From contig CAZLLE010000005.1 in NCBI GenBank assembly GCA_964560425.1, forward strand, positions 1 to 48,605: a DNA stretch of 48,605 nucleotides. The letters are read 5' to 3'. Positions within the stretch are counted from its first letter, which is position 1. Each line of letters opens with the position of its first letter. The notes beneath the pieces are model-generated. The model was not told the DNA's origin. It saw only the letters and a program-made list of their open reading frames with translations, and ran no database searches. The position numbers and the translations under genes are program-made. The DNA is from CAZLLE01 sp964560425 (GTDB lineage: Bacteria > Campylobacterota > Campylobacteria > Campylobacterales > QNZT01). Of the stretch, positions 35,198-44,113 are shown in pieces.

Positions 35198-36053
35198 TCT
35201 CTTCCCCTGTTGGAATAATAGGTTTTTTACTTATAACTCGACCAATCTGATGATCTCCACCACAAAGACAACGCATAGCTTCAGGAGGACAGATACAGCT
35301 GTTTGACCACTCTTTAAAACTCTGCTTTACAATTCGATCTTCTAGTGAGTGAAAAGAGATTATAGCAACTAAACACTTATTTAGTTGTAAATTTTTTACC
35401 TTTTGTAATAGAGTTTTTAACTCTCCTAGCTCATTATTGACCTCTATTCTAATTGCCTGAAAAGCTAAAGTAGCAGGATGTATCTTTTTGGCATAAAAAT
35501 GTTTAGACAAAAAATCACTTAACTCTTTTGCACTCTCAAAAGGTTTTTTAAGCCTCTCTAAAACAATTAAACTTGCCATTTTTTTATACTCTCTCACCTC
35601 ACCATACTCCCTAAAGATCTTCTCCAAATCTTTTTGAGAGTAGCTATTTACAACAATAGATGCATCAAGAGGAGAGTTAGAATCCATTCGCATATCCAAA
35701 GATTCACTCATGAAACTAAAACCTCTACTTTTTTTATCTAATTGTAAAGAAGAGACGCCAATATCTGCCAAAATAGCACGAATATCATAATTATCAAACT
35801 CTCCTATCACTTCAGAAAATCTACCCTTAGCAAATTGTACTCTATCACCAAACTTTTTTAGTCTCTCTTTAGAAAAATTAATAGCCTCTTCATCTTGATC
35901 TATACAAATCATATTAATATTTGGATTAGCACTCAAAATTGCTTCACTATGACCACCATAACCAACAGTACAATCAACAATATAACCGCCATCTACATCA
36001 GAAAAAAGTTCAATTATCTCATCCCTCAAAACGGGAATATGTGGTGACTTCAA
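35139..36053 (-). CDS. rsmH: 16S rRNA (cytosine-1402-N4)-methyltransferase
   Basis: A 304-residue MraW/RsmH enzyme, methylating 16S rRNA C1402 near the P site. The SAM-binding motif is DCTVGYGGHSEAIL; further marks are HIPVLRDEIIELF at the N-terminus, ADIGVSSLQLD, RGFSF, HPATLAFQAIRIEVNNEL and ISFHSLEDRIVKQ. Full length for the family. It is the only dcw-type gene here before ftsL; the usual large dcw cluster is dispersed in this phylum. Confidence 0.97.
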   Translation of the reverse strand: MKSPHIPVLRDEIIELFSDVDGGYIVDCTVGYGGHSEAILSANPNINMICIDQDEEAINFSKERLKKFGDRVQFAKGRFSEVIGEFDNYDIRAILADIGVSSLQLDKKSRGFSFMSESLDMRMDSNSPLDASIVVNSYSQKDLEKIFREYGEVREYKKMASLIVLERLKKPFESAKELSDFLSKHFYAKKIHPATLAFQAIRIEVNNELGELKTLLQKVKNLQLNKCLVAIISFHSLEDRIVKQSFKEWSNSCICPPEAMRCLCGGDHQIGRVISKKPIIPTGEEIARNPRSRSSKLRVFKISR

Positions 36054-36080
36054 ATTTTTACCTACCTATTATCTTTATGC

Positions 36081-36086
36081 TATAAT
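36081..36086 (+). promoter_or_regulatory. TATAAT -10 box before the aldolase-like gene
   Basis: A TGCTATAAT sequence (extended -10 type) stands in the 63-base divergent gap between rsmH and the aldolase-like gene, about 30 bases before its ATG. The ribosome-binding site AAAAGG follows at 36103-36108. Confidence 0.6.
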
Positions 36087-36116
36087 CATAACACATAAAT
36101 TTAAAAGGCTTTGTAT

Positions 36117-36692
36117 ATGCAAGATTATCTCAAAGATGAGTTACAACATGCATCTCTATCTATGTTTAGAAAAAACTTTTTGGGAATTTTCCATGGTTCT
36201 ATCTCAGCAAAGACAGAAAAAAATAGATTTATCATTAATACAAAAGATGCTGTTTTTGATAACTTAAATGATAGTGATTTTATAGAACTATATAGTAGGA
36301 AAGATTATAGATGGAGAGAGGCAAGCCTTGATACAGAGATACATCTTAGTATCTACAATCATATCAGTGAAGCAAAATATATTACATATACAATGGCTCC
36401 GTTTATGACATCTTATGGGATACATCACAATAGAATCAAACCAAAAGATTATTTTGGCTCTAAAATCATAGGAGAATTACCAATTTATGATCCAAAAGAT
36501 TTTTCAACATGGTATGAGAGAGCAAAAAGTGAAATTCCTTTGGAGATAGAAAAGGGACAAAAAGAGATGCTACTTATTAGAGGTTATGGACTTTATAGCT
36601 ATGGAAGAAGTCTAAACAATGTAATTAAAAAAATTGCCATTTTAGAAAACAGTTGCAAAATTTTATATCACGCACAACAATGTAAATATTAA
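36117..36692 (+). CDS. Degenerate class II aldolase/adducin-domain protein
   Basis: About 191 residues from the ATG at 36117; a TTG at 36111 is too close to the AAAAGG box. The fold signature of class II aldolases is present (FLGIFHGSISAKTEKNRFIINTKDA, then SLDTEIHLSIYNHI and EMLLIRGYGLYSYG). Numbered from the TTG, the Glu equivalent of FucA E73 is kept (E76), but the HxH zinc pair is YTM (93-95) and the HG-type histidine is Y159 in RGYG. A zinc aldolase or epimerase reaction is therefore unlikely; a binding or scaffold role is possible. Single gene. Confidence 0.8.
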   Translation: MQDYLKDELQHASLSMFRKNFLGIFHGSISAKTEKNRFIINTKDAVFDNLNDSDFIELYSRKDYRWREASLDTEIHLSIYNHISEAKYITYTMAPFMTSYGIHHNRIKPKDYFGSKIIGELPIYDPKDFSTWYERAKSEIPLEIEKGQKEMLLIRGYGLYSYGRSLNNVIKKIAILENSCKILYHAQQCKY

Positions 36693-36797
36693 TATATCTT
36701 TCTTAAAGCATCTTAACATTTTTTTAACTTTATTTTGTACTTAAAATAAATTAGTCTCTTCTTAGTCGAGGTTATACACAATTTCAACTTTTTTTAA

Positions 36798-36803
36798 TAT
36801 AAT
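36798..36803 (+). promoter_or_regulatory. TATAAT -10 box before ppiD-ftsA-ftsZ
   Basis: TTAATATAATACC in a T-rich stretch, about 36 bases before the chaperone ATG, with AAGATAAGG as ribosome-binding site. It would start the ppiD-ftsA-ftsZ transcript. Campylobacterota promoters typically show T-rich upstream DNA in place of a -35 box, as here. Confidence 0.6.
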
Positions 36804-36838
36804 ACCTCTTAATTAATTAGAAAGATAAGGTTTATATT

Positions 36839-38287
36839 ATGATAGGATTTATGCAAAAGCATAGAAAGTACTTTGTAGTGACATTATGGATTAGTGTTAC
36901 AGCATTTATTATCTCAGGAATGGGGATGATGGCATTTAGTAGTAAACAGTCTAATGTTATTGCAAAAGTTGGCGAAAAAGAGATTACAGGACAACAACTT
37001 CAAAGCTCTTATAATAGAGTTTTTGGATATTACAATCAACTGTTTGGAGGTAAACTCACGCAAGAGAAAGCACAACAGATGAATTTAGAAGCAGTAGCAA
37101 TGCAAAATCTAGAACAAGAAGCACTACTTCTTAATTATGCTGATGAGTTGGGTATTACTGCCCTTAAAGATGAGTTAATTAGTGAATATGTAGGCATTGA
37201 TGCATTCAAAAAAGATGGTGTTTTTGATAAAGATAGAGTTAAACAAGTTTTACAAAGCATGGGTACTAACAAAAAAGAGTTTGAAGCAGACCTTAAAAAA
37301 AGTATTATTCTAAAAAAGCTAGATAAAGCCCTAGAATTACCAGCGACAACATTAGAAGAGAAAACAATTTTTTCAGCACAAAATATTAAAGACAAACTTC
37401 TTATAAAAGTTGTAGAGATAGATCAAACTGATCTTGATGTTAATGAGAGCCAAGTGAAATCATTTTGGGAAAATTCAAAATATAACTACATGAGCAAAAA
37501 GAGTTATGTACTAGATATCATCAAAGAACCAATTGGCGACATTAATGTAACAGATGAAGAGATTCAAACTTTTTATGATGAAAAAAAACATATGTTTAAA
37601 GATCAAGATGGAAAGATTGTTGCCTTTGAAAAAGCAAAAGATTTAGTAACTGCTCAAGTCAAATTCAAAAAAGCAAAAGCAAAAATACTTAGAAAATATC
37701 TTGACTTCAAAAAAGGTAAAATCAAAGCAAAAGAGAGTATCACCATTAAAGAGGGAGATGATTTTCCTATGCAAAAAATTAGAAAAGCATCTAAAGGTGA
37801 CTTTATTAAAACAATCCAACTCAAAGATAGTTACCTCACAGCACAAATTAGAGAGATTAATAATCCAAGTGAATTATCTTTTGAGGATGCAAAAATATTG
37901 GCAAAGGTCGATTTAATAAAACAAACTAAAATGCAAAAACTAGAAGAAAAGGTAAAGAAAGAGAGTAAAAAGTTAACAAATGGTAAAAAAATTGACTATA
38001 TATCTCAAAAAGATGTTGACAAACTTGACTTTTTAAGTACAATGGAAGCAACACAGTTTTTGAAGCATCTATTTTCAAAATCTGAAAAAAATGGTTATTT
38101 TATATTACAAGATAAAGCAATTGCTTATGAGATTCAATCTCAAAAACTTTTTGATAAAGATGAGTTTGAAAAAGCTAAAGAGCAATTAGCAGAAACTATA
38201 ACAAATATAAAACAAAACGCTGTTAGAAGCGGTTTGCTAGATCAATTAGCAAAAAAATATAGAGTAGAAAGATATAACAAAGGATAG
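36839..38287 (+). CDS. PpiD/SurA-like membrane-anchored chaperone
   Basis: A 482-residue protein with an N-in membrane anchor (~12-33) and a SurA-N type chaperone domain (VIAKVGEKEITGQQLQSSYN, then MNLEAVAMQNLEQEALLLNYADELGI). The part after residue ~200 is helical and lysine-rich with a C-terminal DEFEKAKEQLAETI; I cannot see the usual parvulin signature, so peptidyl-prolyl isomerase activity is doubtful. It should help fold exported proteins at the inner membrane. ftsA follows directly. Confidence 0.82.
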   Translation: MIGFMQKHRKYFVVTLWISVTAFIISGMGMMAFSSKQSNVIAKVGEKEITGQQLQSSYNRVFGYYNQLFGGKLTQEKAQQMNLEAVAMQNLEQEALLLNYADELGITALKDELISEYVGIDAFKKDGVFDKDRVKQVLQSMGTNKKEFEADLKKSIILKKLDKALELPATTLEEKTIFSAQNIKDKLLIKVVEIDQTDLDVNESQVKSFWENSKYNYMSKKSYVLDIIKEPIGDINVTDEEIQTFYDEKKHMFKDQDGKIVAFEKAKDLVTAQVKFKKAKAKILRKYLDFKKGKIKAKESITIKEGDDFPMQKIRKASKGDFIKTIQLKDSYLTAQIREINNPSELSFEDAKILAKVDLIKQTKMQKLEEKVKKESKKLTNGKKIDYISQKDVDKLDFLSTMEATQFLKHLFSKSEKNGYFILQDKAIAYEIQSQKLFDKDEFEKAKEQLAETITNIKQNAVRSGLLDQLAKKYRVERYNKG

Positions 38288-38297
38288 AGAGTTGAGT

Positions 38298-39677
38298 ATG
38301 ATTATCTTAAGTGTCGATATTGGTTCAACAAAAATTTGTGCGATAATCGCACAAAAGGGTCCTGAGGGCATCAAAATACTTGGGGCTGGAATATCTAAAT
38401 CACTAGGTATAAAAAAAGGGATTATAACAAATATCGAACTTGCATCTCGTTCTATCAAACAAGCAATTAATGATGCCAAGCGTGTTGCTGGTACACACTA
38501 TAATAGAGTTATTATCTCTATTTCTGGTGCTTATACAAAAAGTATTGATAGCTATGGTGTTGTAAATGTACCAAATAGAGAAATTGGTATTAATGAGATT
38601 AATCGTGCTCTTCAAATGGCGGATCATAATGCAAATATTCCAAATGAGTATGAAAAATTACATATCTTGCCTTATAACTTCAAAGTCGATGACCATTCAA
38701 ATATTGATGACCCTCTAGGCATGAATGGTAGCAGACTTGAAGTTCATACACATATTGTAACAGTAGTTAAATCTAGCCTTCTAAATTTAAAAAAAGCTGT
38801 CAAAGCTGCATCACTAGAGATAGATAATATTGTACTAGATAGTTATGCGGCAAGTATATCTGTCTTAAATAGTGATGAAAAAGAGTTGGGTGTTGCTGTT
38901 ATTGATCTAGGTGGTTCTACCTCTAATATTGTCATTCATATAGGCAATGCTATCAGATATAATGACTCTCTTGCAATTGGCTCTAATAATGTTACTAATG
39001 ATCTCTCAATGGCACTACATACTCCAATTTTGTCTGCTGAAAAAGTTAAAATTGATTATGGTTCACTGCTATCACAAAGTAACGACATAATTGAACTACC
39101 ATCTATAGGAGATGAAAGACACTCAAATAATGTATCTCTAGAGATTATTAATAATGTTATTTTTGCGAGAGTAGAAGAGACTCTCATGATTATTGCAAAA
39201 TCTGTTCAAGAGAGTGGATTTCAGGATCAACTAGGTGCGGGAATTGTTCTTACTGGTGGATTAACAAAACTTGATGGTATTAGAGAGTTAGCATCAGAAA
39301 TATTCCATAATATGCCAGTAAGATTATCAAAACCTAGTGAAAATGGTATTGAAGGAATGTTTGAGACACTCAAAGGTCCTGAATTTGCAACATCTGTAGG
39401 ATTATTGATTTATGGAGCAGGAGGGTTTACCCCCTATGAGATGGATTCAAACAGAAAACTAAGATATAAAGATGAAATTATTGAACCAGATAAAAATATT
39501 CATCCTGATCCAAGAGAGGAAGAGATAGAGGAGCCTTTTAAAGGCTTAGGTGGAATTCCTATATATGATGATGAAAGCACTAGTGGTGGTATTGACACCA
39601 ATAGTCCTATTGGTATAGAAGATTACACAGATAATGGATTCAAAAAATTTTGGAACAGAATAACACAACTTTTTTAA
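38298..39677 (+). CDS. ftsA: Cell division protein FtsA
   Basis: A ~459-residue actin-like protein that tethers FtsZ to the membrane. It begins IILSVDIGSTKICAIIA (phosphate-1 motif), with VIDLGGSTSNIVIH (phosphate 2), GIVLTGGLTKLDGI (adenosine) and a C-terminal amphipathic helix FKKFWNRITQLF for membrane binding. An extra acidic stretch (~380-445) precedes that helix. The ATG at 38298 is preferred over the TTG two codons upstream because AGAGAG gives better spacing, but the choice is not certain. ftsZ follows 18 bases later. Confidence 0.96.
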   Translation: MIILSVDIGSTKICAIIAQKGPEGIKILGAGISKSLGIKKGIITNIELASRSIKQAINDAKRVAGTHYNRVIISISGAYTKSIDSYGVVNVPNREIGINEINRALQMADHNANIPNEYEKLHILPYNFKVDDHSNIDDPLGMNGSRLEVHTHIVTVVKSSLLNLKKAVKAASLEIDNIVLDSYAASISVLNSDEKELGVAVIDLGGSTSNIVIHIGNAIRYNDSLAIGSNNVTNDLSMALHTPILSAEKVKIDYGSLLSQSNDIIELPSIGDERHSNNVSLEIINNVIFARVEETLMIIAKSVQESGFQDQLGAGIVLTGGLTKLDGIRELASEIFHNMPVRLSKPSENGIEGMFETLKGPEFATSVGLLIYGAGGFTPYEMDSNRKLRYKDEIIEPDKNIHPDPREEEIEEPFKGLGGIPIYDDESTSGGIDTNSPIGIEDYTDNGFKKFWNRITQLF

Positions 39678-39695
39678 TGAGACAGAGGAGATAAA

Positions 39696-40841
39696 ATGTC
39701 AGAACAAAAATATGCAGCGGGTGCTTGTATTAAAGTAATTGGTGTCGGTGGTGGTGGTGGAAACATGATCAACCATATGGCTAGTGGTGGAATCGGTCAA
39801 GTTGAGTTGATCGCCGCAAATACTGATGCACAAGCACTAGAAGCTTCTATGGCGACTACTATTATCCAATTAGGTGAGCGTAAAACTAAAGGTCTCGGTG
39901 CAGGAATGAAACCTGAAGTTGGTAAAAATGCAGCTATTGATAGCTACGATGATATAAAAGAGGCACTTGAGGGTGCAGATATTGTTTTTATTGCCTCTGG
40001 TCTAGGTGGTGGTACAGGAACAGGTGCTACACCCGTTGTTGCACAAGCAGCAAAAGAGATAGGAGCTTTGAGTGTCTCTATTGTTACAAAACCATTTGCA
40101 TTTGAAGGTAGAAAAAGAACAAAACTTGCAGAAGCAGGATTAGGAGAACTTAAAAAAGATAGTGACTCTATTGTCGTAATACCAAATGACAAACTACTAT
40201 CTATAGTTGATAAAAAGCTTGGAATAAAAGATAGTTTCAAACTAGTTGATGATATTCTCTCAAGAGCTGTGGGAGGAATGAGTTCAGTAGTATTATCTTA
40301 TGGACCAAATGATATCAATGTAGATTTTGCCGATGTTGAAACTGTTATGGGACATAAAGGTATGGCAATCTTAGGTGTTGGTGAAGCTGTTGGTGAAAAT
40401 GCAGCTATCGAAGCAATACGAGACGCTATAGAGTCTCCTCTTCTTGATAATTTGGCTATTAATGGAGCAATGGGTGTACTCGTACATTTCCACATTCATG
40501 AGAACTTCCCTCTTGCTCAAATTCAAGATGCAATGGAAATCATCTATGATCATGCAGATGAAGATGCAGATGTAATTTTTGGAACAACAACTAATGAAAG
40601 TTTTGCAGAGAATGAGGTAAAAATTACACTTGTTATCACAGGATTTGATAATAAAGATAAAGAACAAGAAGAAGAGAGCTTATCTGAAGATGGTAAAATT
40701 TCACCAATCAATGAGACAAAAAAACCAAAAACACAGATAGATATCTCTAGTATTAAAAGAAGAATTAGCAATGGAAATTATGATATTGATAGTAATGATT
40801 TAGACTATCCTACATTTTTGAGAAATAGAATAGATGACTAA
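39696..40841 (+). CDS. ftsZ: Cell division protein FtsZ
   Basis: A 381-residue tubulin homologue that forms the Z ring. It shows VIGVGGGGGNMINHM, the GTP-binding GGGTGTGATPVVAQ, SIVTKPFAFEG and NDKL, and the C-terminal conserved peptide DLDYPTFLRNR through which FtsA binds. GAGGAGATAAA precedes the ATG. Last gene of ppiD-ftsA-ftsZ, followed by a hairpin. Confidence 0.99.
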   Translation: MSEQKYAAGACIKVIGVGGGGGNMINHMASGGIGQVELIAANTDAQALEASMATTIIQLGERKTKGLGAGMKPEVGKNAAIDSYDDIKEALEGADIVFIASGLGGGTGTGATPVVAQAAKEIGALSVSIVTKPFAFEGRKRTKLAEAGLGELKKDSDSIVVIPNDKLLSIVDKKLGIKDSFKLVDDILSRAVGGMSSVVLSYGPNDINVDFADVETVMGHKGMAILGVGEAVGENAAIEAIRDAIESPLLDNLAINGAMGVLVHFHIHENFPLAQIQDAMEIIYDHADEDADVIFGTTTNESFAENEVKITLVITGFDNKDKEQEEESLSEDGKISPINETKKPKTQIDISSIKRRISNGNYDIDSNDLDYPTFLRNRIDD

Positions 40842-40849
40842 CTCCTAGC

Positions 40850-40880
40850 TTATACAGAAGATAATAAAACTTCTGTATAA
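40850..40880. terminator. Terminator hairpin after ftsZ
   Basis: TTATACAGAAG, a nine-base loop and CTTCTGTATAA form an 11-bp stem between the convergent ftsZ and Sel1-repeat genes. No long T-run follows, so it may serve both genes weakly. Confidence 0.65.
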
Positions 40881-40887
40881 ACTAATA

Positions 40888-41379
40888 TTATCTTGCAGAG
40901 AGGTAATTAGTACTGTTTTTAGATAAAGATGCTTTTTCTAGCCACATCATTGCCTTATTCATATCTTTTTTGATACCACCTTTGCCCTCTTTATACATCA
41001 TTGCAACATTAAACTGAGCTAATAATCCGCCATTTTTTGCTGATGCCTCATAAAAAGAGAGTGCTTTTAGATTATCTTGTTTGACATATAATCCATTTTC
41101 ATACATAAAGCCCAAAAGATATTTTGCCTCTACATCACTTTTTGCTGCTTTAGAGAGCCAAAAAAATGCTTTTTCAAAATTTACTTCTGTGCCAATACCA
41201 TCAAGATAGATCTCTCCAAGAAGTGTTTGTGAATCTACATTGCCATTTTTTGCCAATATAGATAATGCTTCAACAGCCTCCTTTTCACTACCAACATCCA
41301 ATTTATTGACAGCTTCACTAAAATCGCTTGCAACCAACAATGAACCAATAAAAGCAAATGCTAGAACTATTTTTTTCAT
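40888..41379 (-). CDS. Secreted Sel1-repeat protein
   Basis: A 163-residue protein with a signal peptide (MKKIVLAFAFIGSLLVAS). Three to four Sel1/TPR-like repeats follow: AVEALSILAKNGNVDSQTLLGEIY, KAFFWLSKAAKSDVEAKYLLGFMY, KALSFYEASAKNGGLLAQFNVAMMY and KAMMWLEKAS, each ~36 residues. Such solenoids bind other proteins; in Helicobacter related cysteine-rich proteins (Hcp) are secreted. This one lacks the cysteine pairs of Hcp. Single gene. Confidence 0.88.
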   Translation of the reverse strand: MKKIVLAFAFIGSLLVASDFSEAVNKLDVGSEKEAVEALSILAKNGNVDSQTLLGEIYLDGIGTEVNFEKAFFWLSKAAKSDVEAKYLLGFMYENGLYVKQDNLKALSFYEASAKNGGLLAQFNVAMMYKEGKGGIKKDMNKAMMWLEKASLSKNSTNYLSAR

Positions 41380-41486
41380 GTGTGTCCCTTATATTTAAAG
41401 TTATCACTACATCGTCAAATATATAATTTTATTTACTTTATTCTATTTATAGGTTGAGAAAAGTAAGCTATTTTGTAACACTATTT

Positions 41487-42359
41487 TTAATCTATAAACC
41501 TTTTAGTTAAATCCTGATAATTTTCAATTCTACGATCTCTCAAAAAAGGCCAAATTTTTCTAATATCTGCACAATGGTTCATATCAATATCAACAATAGC
41601 TACATCCTCTTTATCACTCAAACACCGTTTTAAAAACTCTCCTTGTGAACCCACGACAAATGAATTTCCCCAAAACCTTATTCCATCTATATGTTTTTTT
41701 TCATCTTCTTCAAATCCAGTACGATTAACACAAATAAGAGGAAGAGCATTTGCTACAGCATGAGAGCGTTGGATTGTAATCCAAGCATCAAGTTGGCGAT
41801 CCTTTTCATCTTGTGAATCTTTATCAAACCAACCAATAGCAGTAGGATAGATCAAAATCTCAGCCCCCTTAAGAGCCATAAGCCGTGCTGCTTCAGGAAA
41901 CCACTGATCCCAACATATCAAAACACCTAATTTTCCTACACTTGTCTCTATTGGTTCAAATCCTAAATCACCCGGTGTAAAATAGAACTTTTCATAAAAA
42001 CCAGGATCATCTGGTATATGCATCTTTCTATATTTACCAGCAATTGAGCCATCTACTTCAAAGACAATGGCACTATTATGATATAAGCCTTCTGTTCGTT
42101 TCTCAAAAAGAGAGGTTACCAAAACTATCTCTTCCTCTTTGGCGACTTTACTCCAAAAGATCAAATCTTGTTCATAATCATCTGCCAAATCAAAATTTTC
42201 CACACACTCATTGATACAAAAATATCTATCTTGATGTAACTCTTGCAAAATAACAAGAGAAGCACCACTATTTTTGGCCTCTTTGATCTTATCTATAGTT
42301 TTTAAACACATAGATTTTTTATCACCACTATATTTTTGCTGAATCAAAGCTACTCTCAT
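41487..42359 (-). CDS. aguB: Nitrilase-family hydrolase, probably N-carbamoylputrescine amidase
   Basis: A 290-residue carbon-nitrogen hydrolase with the Glu-Lys-Cys triad visible in VILQELHQDRYF, YRKMHIPDDPGFYEKFYFTPGD and LICWDQWFPEAARL. The DDPGFYEKFYFTPGD stretch is typical of AguB, which converts N-carbamoylputrescine to putrescine in agmatine-based polyamine synthesis. It overlaps folP by four bases (ATGA) and is last in the rppH-lysC-hobA-holB-folP-aguB operon. The partner agmatine deiminase is not in the window. Confidence 0.9.
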   Translation of the reverse strand: MRVALIQQKYSGDKKSMCLKTIDKIKEAKNSGASLVILQELHQDRYFCINECVENFDLADDYEQDLIFWSKVAKEEEIVLVTSLFEKRTEGLYHNSAIVFEVDGSIAGKYRKMHIPDDPGFYEKFYFTPGDLGFEPIETSVGKLGVLICWDQWFPEAARLMALKGAEILIYPTAIGWFDKDSQDEKDRQLDAWITIQRSHAVANALPLICVNRTGFEEDEKKHIDGIRFWGNSFVVGSQGEFLKRCLSDKEDVAIVDIDMNHCADIRKIWPFLRDRRIENYQDLTKRFID

Positions 42360-43501
42360 ATCAAAGCCTTATCTAACGCCTCTTTTACCTTTATAGCTTG
42401 ATAATGCTCTTTTACATCATGTACACGCAAAATATTAGCCCCCTCCTCTAGTGATTTTAGATGAATAGCCAAAGTACCAGACAATCGTTGGGAGATATCA
42501 GAGCTAACAATTTGATCTATCATAGATTTTCGACTAGCTCCAATCAATAACTCTTTATGAAATTTTTTGAAATGAGAGAGATGTTTGATAAGTAATAAGT
42601 TATGCTCCAATGATTTACCAAAGCCAATTCCAACATCCAAAATAATATCTTTGATACCAAAACTCTCAGCTTTCTCTATTCTATCTTGAAAGAATAGATC
42701 AATATCAGCTATTACATGATCATAAGAGGGGTTATTTTGCATAGTAGAGGGCTTATCCAACATATGCATCAAAACAACACTCGCACCATACTCTGCACTA
42801 AGAGAAGCAACCTCATTAGAAGATAGAGCCGTAATATCATTTACTATACTAAAGCCATGATCGAGTGCATACCTAAGAGATTTAACAGAGTAACTATCAA
42901 GACTAAATTTTACTTTTTCATATAGTTTCTCTCTATATATTGCATCAATAAGACTCTCTAATCTTCCAAACTCCTCCTCCTCACTCACCCCTACACTACC
43001 AGGGCGTGAAGATACAGCACCTATATCAATAATATCTGCCCCATCATCAATCATGCCCTCTATCTTTACAATAGCATCTCTATCAGAAAAACGACTTCCT
43101 TGATAAAAACTATCATGATTAGCATTTATAACACCCATTATTTTTGTAGGATATTTAGGAATATTTAGATATTTAGTGATCTCATTTGCCAAGTTTTTAA
43201 GACCAAAAGGTTGAGCTTTCTCTTTTTTAGATAGAATTTTTAGCTGTTTTTTATTTGCTATAAGAAGAGCATTTGTATATTTGGATAAACATAAAATAGT
43301 ATTCTTTTCAACCGCCAATTCAGCCCCAATAGATAAGGCATCCTGTTTTAAGATATTTGCAGCGGGTGTTCTAAGATTTTGAATATAAAAAAGCTCTACT
43401 TCCATCTTATCTTGCATAATTTTTATACCAGCAGAGGTGGAGTCAATCTGATTTAAAATAGCCTTTTTATCTGTATCCCAAGCTAGTTTTATAACTCTCA
43501 T
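42356..43501 (-). CDS. folP: Dihydropteroate synthase
   Basis: A 381-residue protein. The C-terminal ~260 residues form the DHPS barrel: IMGVINANHDSFYQG, DIGAVSSRPGS, NDITAL, DVGIGFGKS, IGASRKSMI and LRVHDV, which join a pterin pyrophosphate and p-aminobenzoate. The N-terminal ~110 residues are an extension seen in this phylum and have no known role. The first signature reads NANHDSF where most DHPS have N-x-TPDSF, which alters the loop that is also a sulfonamide-resistance site. Four bases separate it from holB. Confidence 0.93.
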   Translation of the reverse strand: MRVIKLAWDTDKKAILNQIDSTSAGIKIMQDKMEVELFYIQNLRTPAANILKQDALSIGAELAVEKNTILCLSKYTNALLIANKKQLKILSKKEKAQPFGLKNLANEITKYLNIPKYPTKIMGVINANHDSFYQGSRFSDRDAIVKIEGMIDDGADIIDIGAVSSRPGSVGVSEEEEFGRLESLIDAIYREKLYEKVKFSLDSYSVKSLRYALDHGFSIVNDITALSSNEVASLSAEYGASVVLMHMLDKPSTMQNNPSYDHVIADIDLFFQDRIEKAESFGIKDIILDVGIGFGKSLEHNLLLIKHLSHFKKFHKELLIGASRKSMIDQIVSSDISQRLSGTLAIHLKSLEEGANILRVHDVKEHYQAIKVKEALDKALI

Positions 43502-43504
43502 AAA

Positions 43505-44113
43505 CTACCTTCTATTTTTATTATATATCATCAATAGTAATAAACTCAAAATATTTTGAGACCTACTATTAAGCTCTGCCAACTCCAATGATCTCTCAAA
43601 TATAGAGAGTTCTTCACTATTCAACTCTATCTTATTATCAAGTAGGGCATTTTTCAAAATCAGTTCTATTAACTGTTTTAACTCTCCCTTTGATAATCTC
43701 TGATTTTTTTTGACAAAAGTAAAAAGATCTTGCAAATCCATCTTTTTTAGATCCAATCCCAAAGAAACATCCTCTTTTGGAGCCTCCAAAGACTCTACCA
43801 TAAGGCGTGAACGAATAGTAGGGAGAAGTGAAGTTTTATATTTTGCAAAAATAATAAATACAATATTTCTAGGAGGCTCTTCTATCAATTTTAGAAGTCT
43901 ATTTTGGGCATATACATTATAGCTATCGGCAATAAGTAGGAGATACTTAACCTTCTCTTCACTAATATAAGCCTCTCGAATCACCTCTGAAGCATCATCT
44001 ACTTTAAATTCAACTCTCTCATAAATTTTGATAAGCTTTGAATCAATAAGAGATAAAACTCTCTCTTTGGCATAATCAAAATTGGAAGATACAATAATTT
44101 TAGCTTCAATCAA
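43505..44113 (-). CDS. holB: DNA polymerase III delta' subunit, short form
   Basis: The 202-residue protein is much shorter than E. coli delta' (334). It keeps the part with YNVYAQNRLLKLIEEPPRNIVFIIFAKYKTSLLPTIRSR, which matches the sensor-1/SRC region of clamp-loader subunits, but I see no Walker A loop, as in other delta' proteins, and almost no third domain. It should act in the clamp loader. It overlaps hobA by four bases and folP follows after three bases, the same order as in Helicobacter pylori. Confidence 0.88.
   Translation of the reverse strand: MIEAKIIVSSNFDYAKERVLSLIDSKLIKIYERVEFKVDDASEVIREAYISEEKVKYLLLIADSYNVYAQNRLLKLIEEPPRNIVFIIFAKYKTSLLPTIRSRLMVESLEAPKEDVSLGLDLKKMDLQDLFTFVKKNQRLSKGELKQLIELILKNALLDNKIELNSEELSIFERSLELAELNSRSQNILSLLLLMIYNKNRR

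Noticed and set aside
36111..36119. TTG start for the aldolase-like gene, and similar upstream starts at 1660, 9107, 22966, 25794, 30775 and 32008
   Set aside because: Where a Shine-Dalgarno box is visible it overlaps or directly abuts the upstream codon, while the next in-frame start has normal spacing; at 22966 and 30775 the signal peptide and ribosome-binding site also fit the later start.
39944..40771. Serine/proline-rich minus-strand frames opposite ftsZ
   Set aside because: Typical antisense of glycine-rich, alanine-rich FtsZ coding sequence.
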